The translations under genes were made by a program, and so were the position numbers. The notes beneath the pieces were generated by a model. That model saw only the letters and a program-made list of their open reading frames with translations, ran no database searches and was not told the origin of the DNA. A stretch of 64,000 nucleotides of DNA from Verrucomicrobiota bacterium (GTDB lineage: Bacteria > Verrucomicrobiota > Verrucomicrobiia > Chthoniobacterales > Terrimicrobiaceae), in the NCBI GenBank assembly GCA_018970255.1, contig JAGWWS010000004.1, positions 32,860 to 96,859 of the forward strand, given 5' to 3'. This document shows, piece after piece, positions 17,814-25,591 of this stretch. Numbering within the stretch: the stretch's first letter is position 1; each line of letters begins with the position of its first letter.

Positions 17814-18995
17814 ATGAGAATTCTTCGCGTTATCGCAAGCTTAGACCCAAAAATGGGCGGGCCTTCGCAAGGAATCCGAAATTCCATTCCCGCCTTGGCG
17901 GCAATTGGAATAGAAAACGAAGTCGTTTGTTGCGACACGCAGGGTTCCGCATGGCTGGATAAAGACCCATTTCCCGTGCATGCGGTTGGACCCAGCCGTT
18001 TCGGCTACGCCTACTCCAGCGCCCTTGGGCAATGGATGGATGCAAACCTTGGGCGCTTCGACGCCATCATCTCGCATGGGCTCTGGCTTTGGCCGGGGCT
18101 GGCATCATTCCGCGCCTGGGAAAAAATCGGGAAACCGGGTCAACGGTTCTTCGCCATGCCGCACGGCATGCTCGACCCTTGGTTCCAGCGCGACCGCTCG
18201 CGGCGGCTGAAAGCGTTCAGGAATTTTTTTTATTGGTGGTTGGCCGAGCGGCGCGTGGTGAATGGCGCGGACGCCCTGTTTTTCACCTGCGACTGGGAAA
18301 TGCAGCTCGCGCGCGAAACATTCGGCGGCTATCGCCCAAGGCGCGAACTCAACATTGGTTATGGGGTCCCCGAACCGCCTGCATTTTCGGAAACAATGCG
18401 CGCGGCTTTTTCAGCCAAGGTTCCAAACTTGGGGGATAAGCCTTATCTTTTGTTTCTAGGTCGCATCCATCCGAAAAAAGGCGTAGATTTGCTTGTGCGC
18501 GCCTACTGCGAAATCCTGAAAAAAGGCTTTCCCGATTTGGTGGTCGCGGGTCCGGGTTGGGATTCGGAATATGGAACGCGGATCAAGAGTCTGATCCGTG
18601 AGCAGGAAGCGGGGAGCTTGGAGCGGGGGGCGATTCATGCGGTCGAGATGCTGGAGGGGGATGCGAAGTGGGGGGGGCTCTATGGCTGCGAGGCTTTGGT
18701 GCTGCCATCGCACCAGGAGAATTTTGGGATTGCCGTGGCCGAGGCATTGGCTTGCAACAAGCCAGTGCTCATTTCGAACAAGGTCAACATTTGGCGGGAG
18801 GTCGTGGAGGATGGGGCTGGTGTCGCGGCAGGGGACGACCTCGCAGGAACGACCGAACTCCTCCGTGCGTTTCCGGAAACAAGTAGGAATGAGGATATGA
18901 ACCGTTTCCGTAAAAGCTACCGCAAGCGTTTCGGGATCGATGCTGCCGCGCAAAAAATGGCCGGCGTATTGCGGGATTCATTGTCATGGGTGTGA
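17814..18995 (+). CDS. Glycosyltransferase family 4 (GT-B)
   Basis: About 393 residues from the ATG at 17814. A TTG at 17781, which would overlap the asnB stop, is a possible alternative, but the first beta strand MRILRVIASLDPKMGGP starts naturally at 17814. The acceptor loop is MGGPSQGI, and the donor domain has YLLFLGRIHPKKGVDLLVRAY (in two parts, around 207-227). The E-x7-E motif lies in LPSHQENFGIAVAEALACNKPVL (around 295-317). This Gly-Gly-Pro variant of GT4 is common among capsule and colanic-acid transferases. Its end overlaps the next gene's start by 10 nt. Confidence 0.87.
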   Translation: MRILRVIASLDPKMGGPSQGIRNSIPALAAIGIENEVVCCDTQGSAWLDKDPFPVHAVGPSRFGYAYSSALGQWMDANLGRFDAIISHGLWLWPGLASFRAWEKIGKPGQRFFAMPHGMLDPWFQRDRSRRLKAFRNFFYWWLAERRVVNGADALFFTCDWEMQLARETFGGYRPRRELNIGYGVPEPPAFSETMRAAFSAKVPNLGDKPYLLFLGRIHPKKGVDLLVRAYCEILKKGFPDLVVAGPGWDSEYGTRIKSLIREQEAGSLERGAIHAVEMLEGDAKWGGLYGCEALVLPSHQENFGIAVAEALACNKPVLISNKVNIWREVVEDGAGVAAGDDLAGTTELLRAFPETSRNEDMNRFRKSYRKRFGIDAAAQKMAGVLRDSLSWV

Positions 18996-19546
18996 ATTCG
19001 AATACCCATACCGGTCCGAGTTTTCCGCTGCAGGACCGGTTGGCGCGTGCGCTTTGGAATTTCGTCCAGGCAACGGCGTTTCGCTGGAGCCCGCGTCCGC
19101 TTCATAGCTGGCGTAGTTTTTTGTTGGCTTTGTTCGGCGCCAAAATCGGACGCAGAGCGCACATCTATCCAGGAGTCCGTATCTGGGCTCCGTGGAATTT
19201 GGAAATTGGCGACGAAGCTGGCGTGGCAGATGGGGCAATCCTTTACAGCCAAGGGAAAATTTCCATCGGGCGCCGCGCTGTTGTTTCGCAAGGAGCGCAC
19301 CTTTGCGCAGGGACGCACGATTTCGAAGCCGAAGGGTTCCCGCTTGTGGTGAGGCCGATCGTGGTTGGGTCGCATGCCTGGGTGGCCGCTGAAGCGTTTG
19401 TCCATCCCGGTGTGGAAATTGGGGAAGGCGCCGTGGTGGGCGCCCGCTCGGTGGTGTTGAAAAGCATGCCGCCGTGGATGGTGTCTGCGGGGAATCCGTG
19501 CGAACCTAAGAAACTTAGAAAATGGAGGCCCAGTAGAGGGGGCTAG
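18986..19546 (+). CDS. WcaF-type O-acetyltransferase (left-handed beta-helix)
   Basis: A 186-residue protein with repeated hexapeptide turns (IGRRAHIYPGVRI, IGDEAGVADGAIL, IGRRAVVSQGAHL, IGEGAVVGARSVV) forming a left-handed beta helix. The catalytic His is in LCAGTHDFE (about 108-116), the same position as in colanic acid acetyltransferase WcaF and maltose O-acetyltransferases. It would use acetyl-CoA in the cytoplasm to acetylate a sugar of the repeat unit. The ATG overlaps the upstream glycosyltransferase and the next gene begins 2 nt after its stop, so the three genes form one unit. Confidence 0.87.
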   Translation: MGVNSNTHTGPSFPLQDRLARALWNFVQATAFRWSPRPLHSWRSFLLALFGAKIGRRAHIYPGVRIWAPWNLEIGDEAGVADGAILYSQGKISIGRRAVVSQGAHLCAGTHDFEAEGFPLVVRPIVVGSHAWVAAEAFVHPGVEIGEGAVVGARSVVLKSMPPWMVSAGNPCEPKKLRKWRPSRGG

Positions 19547-19547
19547 A

Positions 19548-20369
19548 ATGGTCTCTGTTGTCATCCTGACCAAAAATGAGGAAAGCGACTTGCCCGCGTG
19601 CCTCGATTCTTTGGCTTGGGCTCAGGATGTGCACGTGGTGGACTCCGGAAGCACTGATCGGACGGTAGACATCGCAAAACAGAGCGGAGCAAAGGTTTTA
19701 GTTAATCCATTTCAAAGTTTTGCCCACCAAAGAAATTGGGCGATCGACCATTGCAGTTTCGAAAACAGTTGGATTCTTTTCCTTGATGCTGATGAACGCT
19801 CCACTCTCGCTTTTGAAAAAGCCGTCCTGTCATCTGTGGAAAAAGCCGAAACGCCGGTTGCCGGTTTTTTTTGCTGTTGGAAAATGATGCTTGGAGGGCG
19901 GTGGCTTAAAAGGTCAGACAATTTCCCCAAGTGGCAGTTCCGACTACTCCGGAGGGGGAGCGCTCGTTTCATTGATGTCGGGCATGGACAAAAAGAAGGC
20001 GCCGTCGACGGAGTAATCCAGCATATAATGGAACCATACTTACACTATCCATTTTCAAATGGCTGGGAGTCTTGGATGGAAAGGCACCGCAGATATGCAA
20101 AACTTGAGGCCGATGATCGTCTCGGAAATCCTCTCCCCAGATTGCGACAACTTTTGTCACCTCATGCCTCACAAAGGAACACTGCGATCAAAAGGACAGT
20201 GGCAAACATCCCTCTCTGGCCGCAATTCCGTTTCTTTTACTCTTATGTAGCCAAGGGAGGTTGGTTGGAAGGCAGTGAAGGGTTCGAATATTGCCGAAAG
20301 ATGATGTGGTATGAGATGCAAATTCAAATTGAGATGAAGCGTTTAAAAATGCAGAGAATGGCAGCTTGA
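19548..20369 (+). CDS. Glycosyltransferase family 2 (WaaE/KdtX-like)
   Basis: A 273-residue GT-A enzyme. The motifs are VSVVILTKNEESDLPACLDSL, VVDSGSTDRTVDIAK and LFLDADERSTL (the metal-binding D-x-D at about 80-82), followed by a conserved basic segment QFRLLRRG and a late HYPFSNGWESWMERHRRYA. This pattern is shared with lipopolysaccharide core beta-1,4-glucosyltransferases such as WaaE. There is no membrane anchor. The enzyme probably adds a hexose to a lipid-linked or core acceptor, and exact specificity is not readable. Confidence 0.85.
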   Translation: MVSVVILTKNEESDLPACLDSLAWAQDVHVVDSGSTDRTVDIAKQSGAKVLVNPFQSFAHQRNWAIDHCSFENSWILFLDADERSTLAFEKAVLSSVEKAETPVAGFFCCWKMMLGGRWLKRSDNFPKWQFRLLRRGSARFIDVGHGQKEGAVDGVIQHIMEPYLHYPFSNGWESWMERHRRYAKLEADDRLGNPLPRLRQLLSPHASQRNTAIKRTVANIPLWPQFRFFYSYVAKGGWLEGSEGFEYCRKMMWYEMQIQIEMKRLKMQRMAA

Positions 20370-20503
20370 GAGCCGGTTGTGTTTCCGCAAGACATCTCTG
20401 GTTTTGATAGAAAACGCGTTTGGTTGAAGTTCTGCTTGCAAATTATCAGCGAGGCGAACCCGCAACAATCACGGGATTTTGAGTCAAAAGGGAGGGCAGA
20501 AGG

Positions 20504-20924
20504 GTGACACGGAAGTTCTTTCTCATACCTCTTGTCCTCTTCGCAGGAATTTTTTTGGAGCAGTTATTTGGTGCTGCGTAGCGCCATCGCCGGATTTGGC
20601 AAAAATTCAATGGATACTGGAGTGGCTCGGCAACTGGGCGGATGCCAATCCTACTTTCATAAACTTCCCGGCATTCGGGACGCTGGCGTTGCTGATCCTT
20701 TCGTTACTCGCTGTTTGTCTGAATCGCTGTGTGACATTTGCTCCCGCGTTTTTAGCGCGGTTTTCGTCAGCTTGCTGGCCATCATTTTGGAGTGTTTGCA
20801 AGTCCCCATGCCGGGTCGCTTTTTTGATCCTGTAAATATTGCGTGGTCGATTGCAGGAGCATTTTTTTGGGGCTTTTGCGCTGGCTCCCTCTTTGAAGAT
20901 TTTCAGGCCCCCTTAGATTTGTGA
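20504..20924 (+). pseudogene. VanZ-like small membrane protein with two frame breaks
   Basis: Three pieces in three frames read as one VanZ-like protein. The first piece starts at GTG 20504, 8 nt after a good GGAGG ribosome-binding site (20491-20495), and gives RKFFLIPLVLFAGIF. After the T7 run at 20550-20556 the -1 frame continues as GAVIWCCVAPSPDLAKIQW and then INFPAFGTLALLILSLLAV. After a T5 run near 20749-20753 the -1 frame again gives SLLAIILECLQVPMPGRFFDP and a final hydrophobic helix. The E-x2-Q-x3-PGR-x2-D segment and the F-P-A-F-G-T-L-A helix are VanZ family marks. Both breaks are explained by one missing T each. The final TGA overlaps the GTG of the next gene, which supports this being the true gene end. 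Sequencing error is possible. Confidence 0.65.
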
Positions 20925-21682
20925 AAAAGTTTCCGTCTGTTCGTTTTTTGGGAGTCAATTTAGCTGCCATCGAAGTTTCAGAGGCGGTTCATTTGGCCTG
21001 CAGAGGAGGACTTTTTCTGGCGCCATCCGGGCCCGGATTGTGTGACTTGGAGTTCGATAAAGAATACCGAAATGCTTTGCTGGGAGCGGATGTGAACCTT
21101 CCCGACAGTGGTCTGGCGATTCTGCTGGCGCGCTTTCTCCGAATGGGACGTCTGCCGCGAACATCAGGCTTGGGTTTTCTCGAGGCTCTACTTGAGCGGC
21201 CTGAACTTCAAAAAGCCGGCGCAACTTTTTGGGTCATGCCATCGCGGGAGTCTATGGAGCGAAATTTGGTGTGGCTGCGCAAAAAGGGTCTGCAGGTTTG
21301 TGCGGACGACTGCTATATTGCGCCTCTTTACCCCAAGCGAGGGCCAGTGGCCGATGTTGACCTCTTGGATCGACTGTGCAAGCGGTGTGTGCGTTTTGTT
21401 TTTGTCTGCACCGGCAGCGGGACGCAGGAAAAGCTAGGCCTTTGGCTGAAAGAGAATTTGCCCGATCGACCGGCCATTTGTTGCATAGGTGCGGCAATTG
21501 GGTTTCTCAGTGGCGATCAAGTCCGGATTCCAAATTGGTCGGACAGGATGTGTCTAGGGTGGCTTTTTCGGTGCTTTTCTGAGCCAAAAAAGTTTGTTCC
21601 ACGATACGCTGCGGCCACACGCTTAATTTGGTTGGCTTTAAGACACCATTCCGAACCTCCACCGATAGCCCAGATCTTTTAA
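20921..21682 (+). CDS. WecG/TagA/CpsF-family glycosyltransferase
   Basis: A 253-residue protein that starts at GTG, overlapping the VanZ-like gene stop by 4 nt. The family pattern is visible as VRFLGVNLAAIEVSEAV at the start, NLPDSGLAILLARFL (usually L-x-D-G-x-G/A), ATFWVMPSRESMERNL, and VCTGSGTQEKLGLWL (usually V-G-L-G-x-P-x-Q-E). Characterised relatives (WecG, TagA, GumM, CpsF) add the second sugar, such as ManNAc(A) or glucose, to undecaprenyl-diphosphate-linked sugar in an inverting reaction. Several consensus positions are replaced here (Asp-Gly to Asp-Ser, Pro-Lys-Gln-Glu to Gly-Thr-Gln-Glu), so it is a divergent member. It is the last gene of the + strand block before a bidirectional terminator. 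Confidence 0.8.
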   Translation: MKKFPSVRFLGVNLAAIEVSEAVHLACRGGLFLAPSGPGLCDLEFDKEYRNALLGADVNLPDSGLAILLARFLRMGRLPRTSGLGFLEALLERPELQKAGATFWVMPSRESMERNLVWLRKKGLQVCADDCYIAPLYPKRGPVADVDLLDRLCKRCVRFVFVCTGSGTQEKLGLWLKENLPDRPAICCIGAAIGFLSGDQVRIPNWSDRMCLGWLFRCFSEPKKFVPRYAAATRLIWLALRHHSEPPPIAQIF

Positions 21683-21710
21683 TTCAACTGCAGCTTAGTT
21701 TCTCTGATGG

Positions 21711-21740
21711 AAAAGCGGATTCGAAAGAATCCGTTTTTTT
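21711..21740. terminator. Bidirectional intrinsic terminator between convergent genes
   Basis: The stem CGGATTC (21716-21722) with a GAAA tetraloop and GAATCCG (21727-21733) has A-rich DNA on the left and seven T residues on the right. It can therefore end transcription from both the + strand WecG-type gene and the - strand phosphoglycosyltransferase gene, whose stops lie at 21682 and 21743. Confidence 0.85.
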
Positions 21741-21742
21741 CT

Positions 21743-23158
21743 TTAGTAGGCTGTTTTCATGGGAACCAGTATTTGCCAAGCAGTTTGAAAGCTTATCGCG
21801 ATATCTACTAAAGGAGAGTAATTTTCGATGTATTCTAGGTCAGCTTCGATCCTGCGAACGACGTCTTCATCAGTTCTGGCTTCTCCACGCATTCCGCGAA
21901 CTTGGGCAAGTCCCGTGATGCCGGGTTTGACAACGCTGCGGACGTTGTATGCAGTGAGAAGACGCTGCCATTGGCTGTTGTGTTCTGGCAAGTGTGGGCG
22001 AGGACCGACCACACTCATGTCGCCAAAAAAGACGTTTAGGAACTGAGGAACTTCATCGAGGGAGGTTTTTCGAAGCCATCGCCCCGCTGGAAAAATCCGA
22101 GAATCCTGTTCCCGTGCTTGGCTGGTATCACGCTCGGACCCTGTGTGCATGGTGCGAAACTTGAAGATGCGAAATTGCCCCCCACCGATGCCGGAGCGCG
22201 TTTGTCTGAAGAACAAGGGACCAGGTGACTGGAGTCGCTGCAGAAACCAAACCAAAACGCAAAGCCAAGGAAACACCAAGATGATGGCTATGCCGGAAAG
22301 CAAAATGTCGTAGAGGCGTTTGAGCATTCGGTTTAGCGGACTCTCGAGGGGCTCGCGGCGGAAGTGCACAAAATTGAGTCCATCGATTTCGGCGCTCCAT
22401 GCTCTGGCCCCAAAGCGTTCTTCCAGATCATCCCAAAACATAAGGCGAGCCCCGCGGCTTTCGGCGAGATTAAGGAAGCGAGTCATTTCCAACCGGTCGG
22501 CTGGCGGTTCCAGCCATAAAAGAACGTCTGGCGATTCACATTCGAAAATTTTCTCAATTTCGTTGGGAATCCCTAGCCATGTGGTTTGGATTTTCCCCGT
22601 GTCAAAGTTGCTTGGGGCAACGATGCCCGAAACGCGAATGCCCATGCGTTTTTGGCGTTGAATCCACTCCGCAAGACGCTCGGGTTTTCGGAAGGCGGGC
22701 TCGCGTGTGGCAAGCAGGAATTTTTGGCGGCTGCTATCGCCAAAAGCCAAAGGAAAAACGAAATGGGGCATGGCCAAATTCGTTGCAATGAGAGTTCCGT
22801 AAAGAATTGGCAACCATGAGAAGAGAAATACGCGCGAGATTTCCTTGTCCTTTGTGGCAACGAGGAAGAACACGACGACCGTGCCGATGAAAAGCGTTTG
22901 GCGGCCGGCGAGGTGGAGGCGCCCCATGAAGAGCCCGGAGAGCCGTGCGGCGTCGTCGTTTGCATTGTAGGCTGCACGCAGTAGCAGCGCCCCGATGCCG
23001 ACTCCCGCGTAAAGACTGTAGGACCAGAAGTTCCCAATAAGGTCCTTCTCAACAACAGTAATAAAAAACCAATACCACAGTGCAAAAACACCATATACGG
23101 CGATGGCTTGAAAAATCGCGTGGAGAGCAATCGCACCACGCTGGCGCTCGCGAATCAC
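21743..23158 (-). CDS. Undecaprenyl-phosphate sugar phosphotransferase (WbaP/EpsE-type polyprenyl glycosylphosphotransferase)
   Basis: About 471 residues. I prefer the GTG at 23158 because a GAAGGGGGG ribosome-binding-like stretch lies just upstream. A TTG at 23185 is the longer alternative. The first part has four hydrophobic helices and a Rossmann-like middle domain. The C-terminal third is the Bac_transf catalytic domain. It begins LKRLYDILLSGIAIILVFP, then GPLFFRQTRSGIGG, FRIFKFRTM, and LRKTSLDEVPQFLNVFFGD with VVGPRP and VKPGITGLAQVRG. The enzyme moves a sugar phosphate from a UDP-sugar to undecaprenyl phosphate at the inner membrane, the first committed step of the repeat unit. It is the natural starting enzyme for the genes on the facing strand. 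Confidence 0.9.
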   Translation of the reverse strand: MIRERQRGAIALHAIFQAIAVYGVFALWYWFFITVVEKDLIGNFWSYSLYAGVGIGALLLRAAYNANDDAARLSGLFMGRLHLAGRQTLFIGTVVVFFLVATKDKEISRVFLFSWLPILYGTLIATNLAMPHFVFPLAFGDSSRQKFLLATREPAFRKPERLAEWIQRQKRMGIRVSGIVAPSNFDTGKIQTTWLGIPNEIEKIFECESPDVLLWLEPPADRLEMTRFLNLAESRGARLMFWDDLEERFGARAWSAEIDGLNFVHFRREPLESPLNRMLKRLYDILLSGIAIILVFPWLCVLVWFLQRLQSPGPLFFRQTRSGIGGGQFRIFKFRTMHTGSERDTSQAREQDSRIFPAGRWLRKTSLDEVPQFLNVFFGDMSVVGPRPHLPEHNSQWQRLLTAYNVRSVVKPGITGLAQVRGMRGEARTDEDVVRRIEADLEYIENYSPLVDIAISFQTAWQILVPMKTAY

Positions 23159-23196
23159 CCGAGTCCCCCCTTCGCTCTTACGCAACTCATTTCGTT

Positions 23197-23227
23197 TTTA
23201 TAATGCTGCGAAAATGAAGATTTTCAA
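23197..23227 (-). promoter_or_regulatory. Possible sigma-70-type promoter for the phosphoglycosyltransferase gene
   Basis: On the minus strand TTGAAA (23227-23222) and TATAAA (23202-23197) are separated by 19 nt, in the 46-nt space between the ligase-type gene and the phosphotransferase gene. The spacing is slightly long. A transcript from here would have a leader of about 30 nt before GTG 23158. The evidence is motif similarity only. Confidence 0.3.
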
Positions 23228-23231
23228 GAAT

Positions 23232-24602
23232 CTACTGTGAGCGCGAGGAAACCTTTTTGCGCGCCAGGTTCGACCAAGCCACGGCAGCGGTGCAGAGAGC
23301 AAAGAGCTGCAGTCCCGCGATCTGGAATGGGAAATCAATGCACCCGTGAACCATGAAGCCGATTAGAGAGAGCATGCAAGAAGCGGCCAGGATTCGAGTC
23401 TCTGGCGAGTGATTGAAGATGGCATGGAATGCGGAGAGGAAAACTGCGCCGCCGAATAAAGCAAACCATGCAACCGCTCCTGCCCAACCCCATTCCATCG
23501 GGGTCTGTAGGGCATCGGAGTGGGCGAAGTCGTAGCGTCCCTCGAGCGGGACTTTGGATTGCGCGCGGTGGGTGTCGAAAACTTTTTCGAAGGTTCCGGG
23601 TCCGAAACCGAGTGGACCTGTGGCTGGCAGCGATTCCTCGAGAATGATTCGGTAGGCTGAGACGCGGCCGCTTTCCGGCGCGACTTGTTTCAATGCCCCC
23701 TCGTTCCAACGCTTGATCGTTTTTTCCAATCCGAACGACAGGGTGAGCAAAACTACGGCGGCAAGACCAGCGGCGATCGGCAGAAGAAGAGATTTGAGTT
23801 TTGGACGATTTGTGCTCTCCCGGCGCAAGGTGAAGATCCAGATTGCAAAACACAGCAGCAGGCCAGCGGAGATGATGTTTGCAGCGCGGGAAACATTCAC
23901 GAATGCCGCTGCGGCGGTGGTGAGGGCGGCGAGTGTCCAGAGAACTCGGCTGGCATTGGCGTTTTCTCGCATGAAGGAGCGGATGGCCAGGCCGACGGTG
24001 AGGGGTAGGACAAGGTTGATGAAGGCGCCGGCGTTGGCGTGGTAGCGGAAGACGGCGAAGAAGGTGTTGCCGAGGTTGTTTTCCAAGTCCCAAAAAATGG
24101 ATGGGGCATCAGTGAGGCGCTGGGCGAGACCGAGGATGACGATGCTGGTTCCAGTCCCAGCGATGGTGATCCAGAGCCGGTCACGCCAGATTCGATTGGC
24201 GGCCATGTCGCAGGCGATCGCGAACGCACCGAGGACTCCGGTGACCAGTAGCATGGAGGGTAGAACCATTTGTTGGTCGAAAAAGCCGGGCCATCCGGGA
24301 AGCGGCTGGTCGCGGTGAACGAAAACGCCCGCGAATTCGACGAATTGTTTTTTTGCGTTCCATGCCATCAACCAGCCTTGGAGGAGCAGAAAGCCGAGTG
24401 CTGCTGTGGGGATGGCGGGGATTCGCGGCAAACGGAACCGGAGCAGGAGGCCGAGCAAAAATACCACGGTGTTCGCGATGAGTAGCCAAGAGATGAGTTC
24501 GCGCGTCCATGGCCGCGTGCCGCCGTAAAGCCAGGCGGAGAGGACGATATTCGCCAAAAGCATCCACCGCGCGGCTTCAAGGGGAAATTGGAAAAAGGTC
24601 AT
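23232..24602 (-). CDS. O-antigen ligase/polymerase-family membrane protein
   Basis: A 456-residue polytopic protein with about 12 hydrophobic helices. The large loop near residues 290-370 contains the Wzy_C-type signature TGPLGFGPGTFEKVF (about 323-337) followed by HSDALQTPMEWGWAG (about 360-374). In this family the Arg and His residues of these loops are important for glycan transfer in the periplasm. The N-terminus reads LEAARWMLLANIVLSAWLYGGTRPW in two halves. It may attach finished chains to a carrier or polymerise them. It precedes the phosphoglycosyltransferase gene by 46-73 nt on the same strand, so the pair may act in one pathway, separate from or joined with the + strand locus. Confidence 0.82.
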   Translation of the reverse strand: MTFFQFPLEAARWMLLANIVLSAWLYGGTRPWTRELISWLLIANTVVFLLGLLLRFRLPRIPAIPTAALGFLLLQGWLMAWNAKKQFVEFAGVFVHRDQPLPGWPGFFDQQMVLPSMLLVTGVLGAFAIACDMAANRIWRDRLWITIAGTGTSIVILGLAQRLTDAPSIFWDLENNLGNTFFAVFRYHANAGAFINLVLPLTVGLAIRSFMRENANASRVLWTLAALTTAAAAFVNVSRAANIISAGLLLCFAIWIFTLRRESTNRPKLKSLLLPIAAGLAAVVLLTLSFGLEKTIKRWNEGALKQVAPESGRVSAYRIILEESLPATGPLGFGPGTFEKVFDTHRAQSKVPLEGRYDFAHSDALQTPMEWGWAGAVAWFALFGGAVFLSAFHAIFNHSPETRILAASCMLSLIGFMVHGCIDFPFQIAGLQLFALCTAAVAWSNLARKKVSSRSQ

Positions 24603-24680
24603 GCGGGGAGGCCGTGACGCGAAGTTTGGAAGTGAGCGCTGTCGGCGTCAATGCGGTTGCGCCGTTTCGGTTGATGGCAC

Positions 24681-24938
24681 ATGATTTCTATGATGAGTCT
24701 TTTGAGAGCGAGCGCGGTGGCCTGTGGTTTGCTTTTGGTTGGCTGTGCCGGGATGGAGACTGCGGCGCCGGATCCGCTGCGTCAGCGGTTGGTGGCGCGG
24801 GAGCAGGAGTCGCTCGTGTCTCTCGCGATCGAACGGTCGGGATTTATCGACTCCACGGGGCCGGTGGTCGAAGTGCCGCTGCCGAGGCCTGATTTGATGC
24901 GGCAACCGGCGGAATTGGTTCCCTGGACGGAGAATTGA
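24681..24938 (+). CDS. Small predicted lipoprotein
   Basis: An 85-residue protein. The N-terminal signal peptide ends in the lipobox LLVGC (Cys at about residue 22), so the mature form would be a lipid-anchored peptide of about 64 residues. The mature part is rich in charged and Pro residues and has no domain I recognise. It is divergent from the ligase-type gene (78 nt apart), and its stop overlaps the TTG and closely precedes the ATG of the next lipoprotein gene, so the two are probably co-expressed. The function is unknown. Confidence 0.65.
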   Translation: MISMMSLLRASAVACGLLLVGCAGMETAAPDPLRQRLVAREQESLVSLAIERSGFIDSTGPVVEVPLPRPDLMRQPAELVPWTEN

Positions 24939-24940
24939 TT

Positions 24941-25591
24941 ATGGGCGCGATCGGATTTTTCAAAAGAGCTCTCGCGGCTTCGGCGGCGGGGGTTTTGCTG
25001 TGTTCTTGCGAGTCGGTGGTTCAGCCGAGGGGCGAAATTGAAATCAAGAATTCGGCGAAGGTCGGGAGTGGTCCGGTTTTTGTTTTGGATACGTTTCACC
25101 ATGCGAATCCGGAATTGGAAACCAAGCTTGCCGCCGACTTGCGCGAGGCGCTCGGGAAACGGGGATTCCAAGTTTCGAAGGAAATTTCGAAATCCAAGCT
25201 CGTGCTGCTGGCGACGCCGGGACGTATTCGAGTGGGATCGGGTGGCAATGCCACTCAGTCGCGTTTGGAGCGCTCGCCGTTCTTGGCCGGCGGGGTGGTG
25301 GGGATGACGCGGGCTTCCGATGTGGCGGCGGCGAGGTTGCTCAAGGCTCCTGCGTCCGGAGGGGGCGAGACTTTTTGGAAGGCGGGATTGCTTTTGACGG
25401 CGGTGGACCGGAAGGAGTTTGAGGAGTTCGGGAAGAAGAGCGATTCGTTGCCGCATGTTTGGCGGGCTTATGCGGGGACACAATTAGAGAAGCCGTCGTG
25501 GAGCAGTGTTTCGCCGGGGCTTGTGGAGGCGGTGGCGGATGCGGCGGCGCGCACGATTCCTTCGGCGCAGCCCGCGAAGCCGCAACCTTAG
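24941..25591 (+). CDS. Predicted lipoprotein of unknown function
   Basis: About 216 residues from the ATG at 24941; a TTG at 24935 is also possible. It has a signal peptide with lipobox VLLCSC (Cys at about residue 23), so it is a predicted lipoprotein. The mature region contains PVFVLDTFHHANPELETKLAADLREALGKRG, given here in two overlapping halves, which looks like a strand-helix unit resembling DUF4136- or LptE-like secretory lipoproteins, but I cannot assign it firmly. A Gly/Asn-rich loop follows. Its stop overlaps the stop of the convergent ABC fusion gene by 4 nt. The partner lipoprotein is immediately upstream. No function is assigned. Confidence 0.65.
   Translation: MGAIGFFKRALAASAAGVLLCSCESVVQPRGEIEIKNSAKVGSGPVFVLDTFHHANPELETKLAADLREALGKRGFQVSKEISKSKLVLLATPGRIRVGSGGNATQSRLERSPFLAGGVVGMTRASDVAAARLLKAPASGGGETFWKAGLLLTAVDRKEFEEFGKKSDSLPHVWRAYAGTQLEKPSWSSVSPGLVEAVADAAARTIPSAQPAKPQP

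Noticed and set aside
20532..20924. One single + strand frame as the entire small protein before the WecG-type gene
   Set aside because: Only its last 60 codons look like a membrane protein. The first part is out of frame with the VanZ-like segments, and the ribosome-binding site points to GTG 20504.
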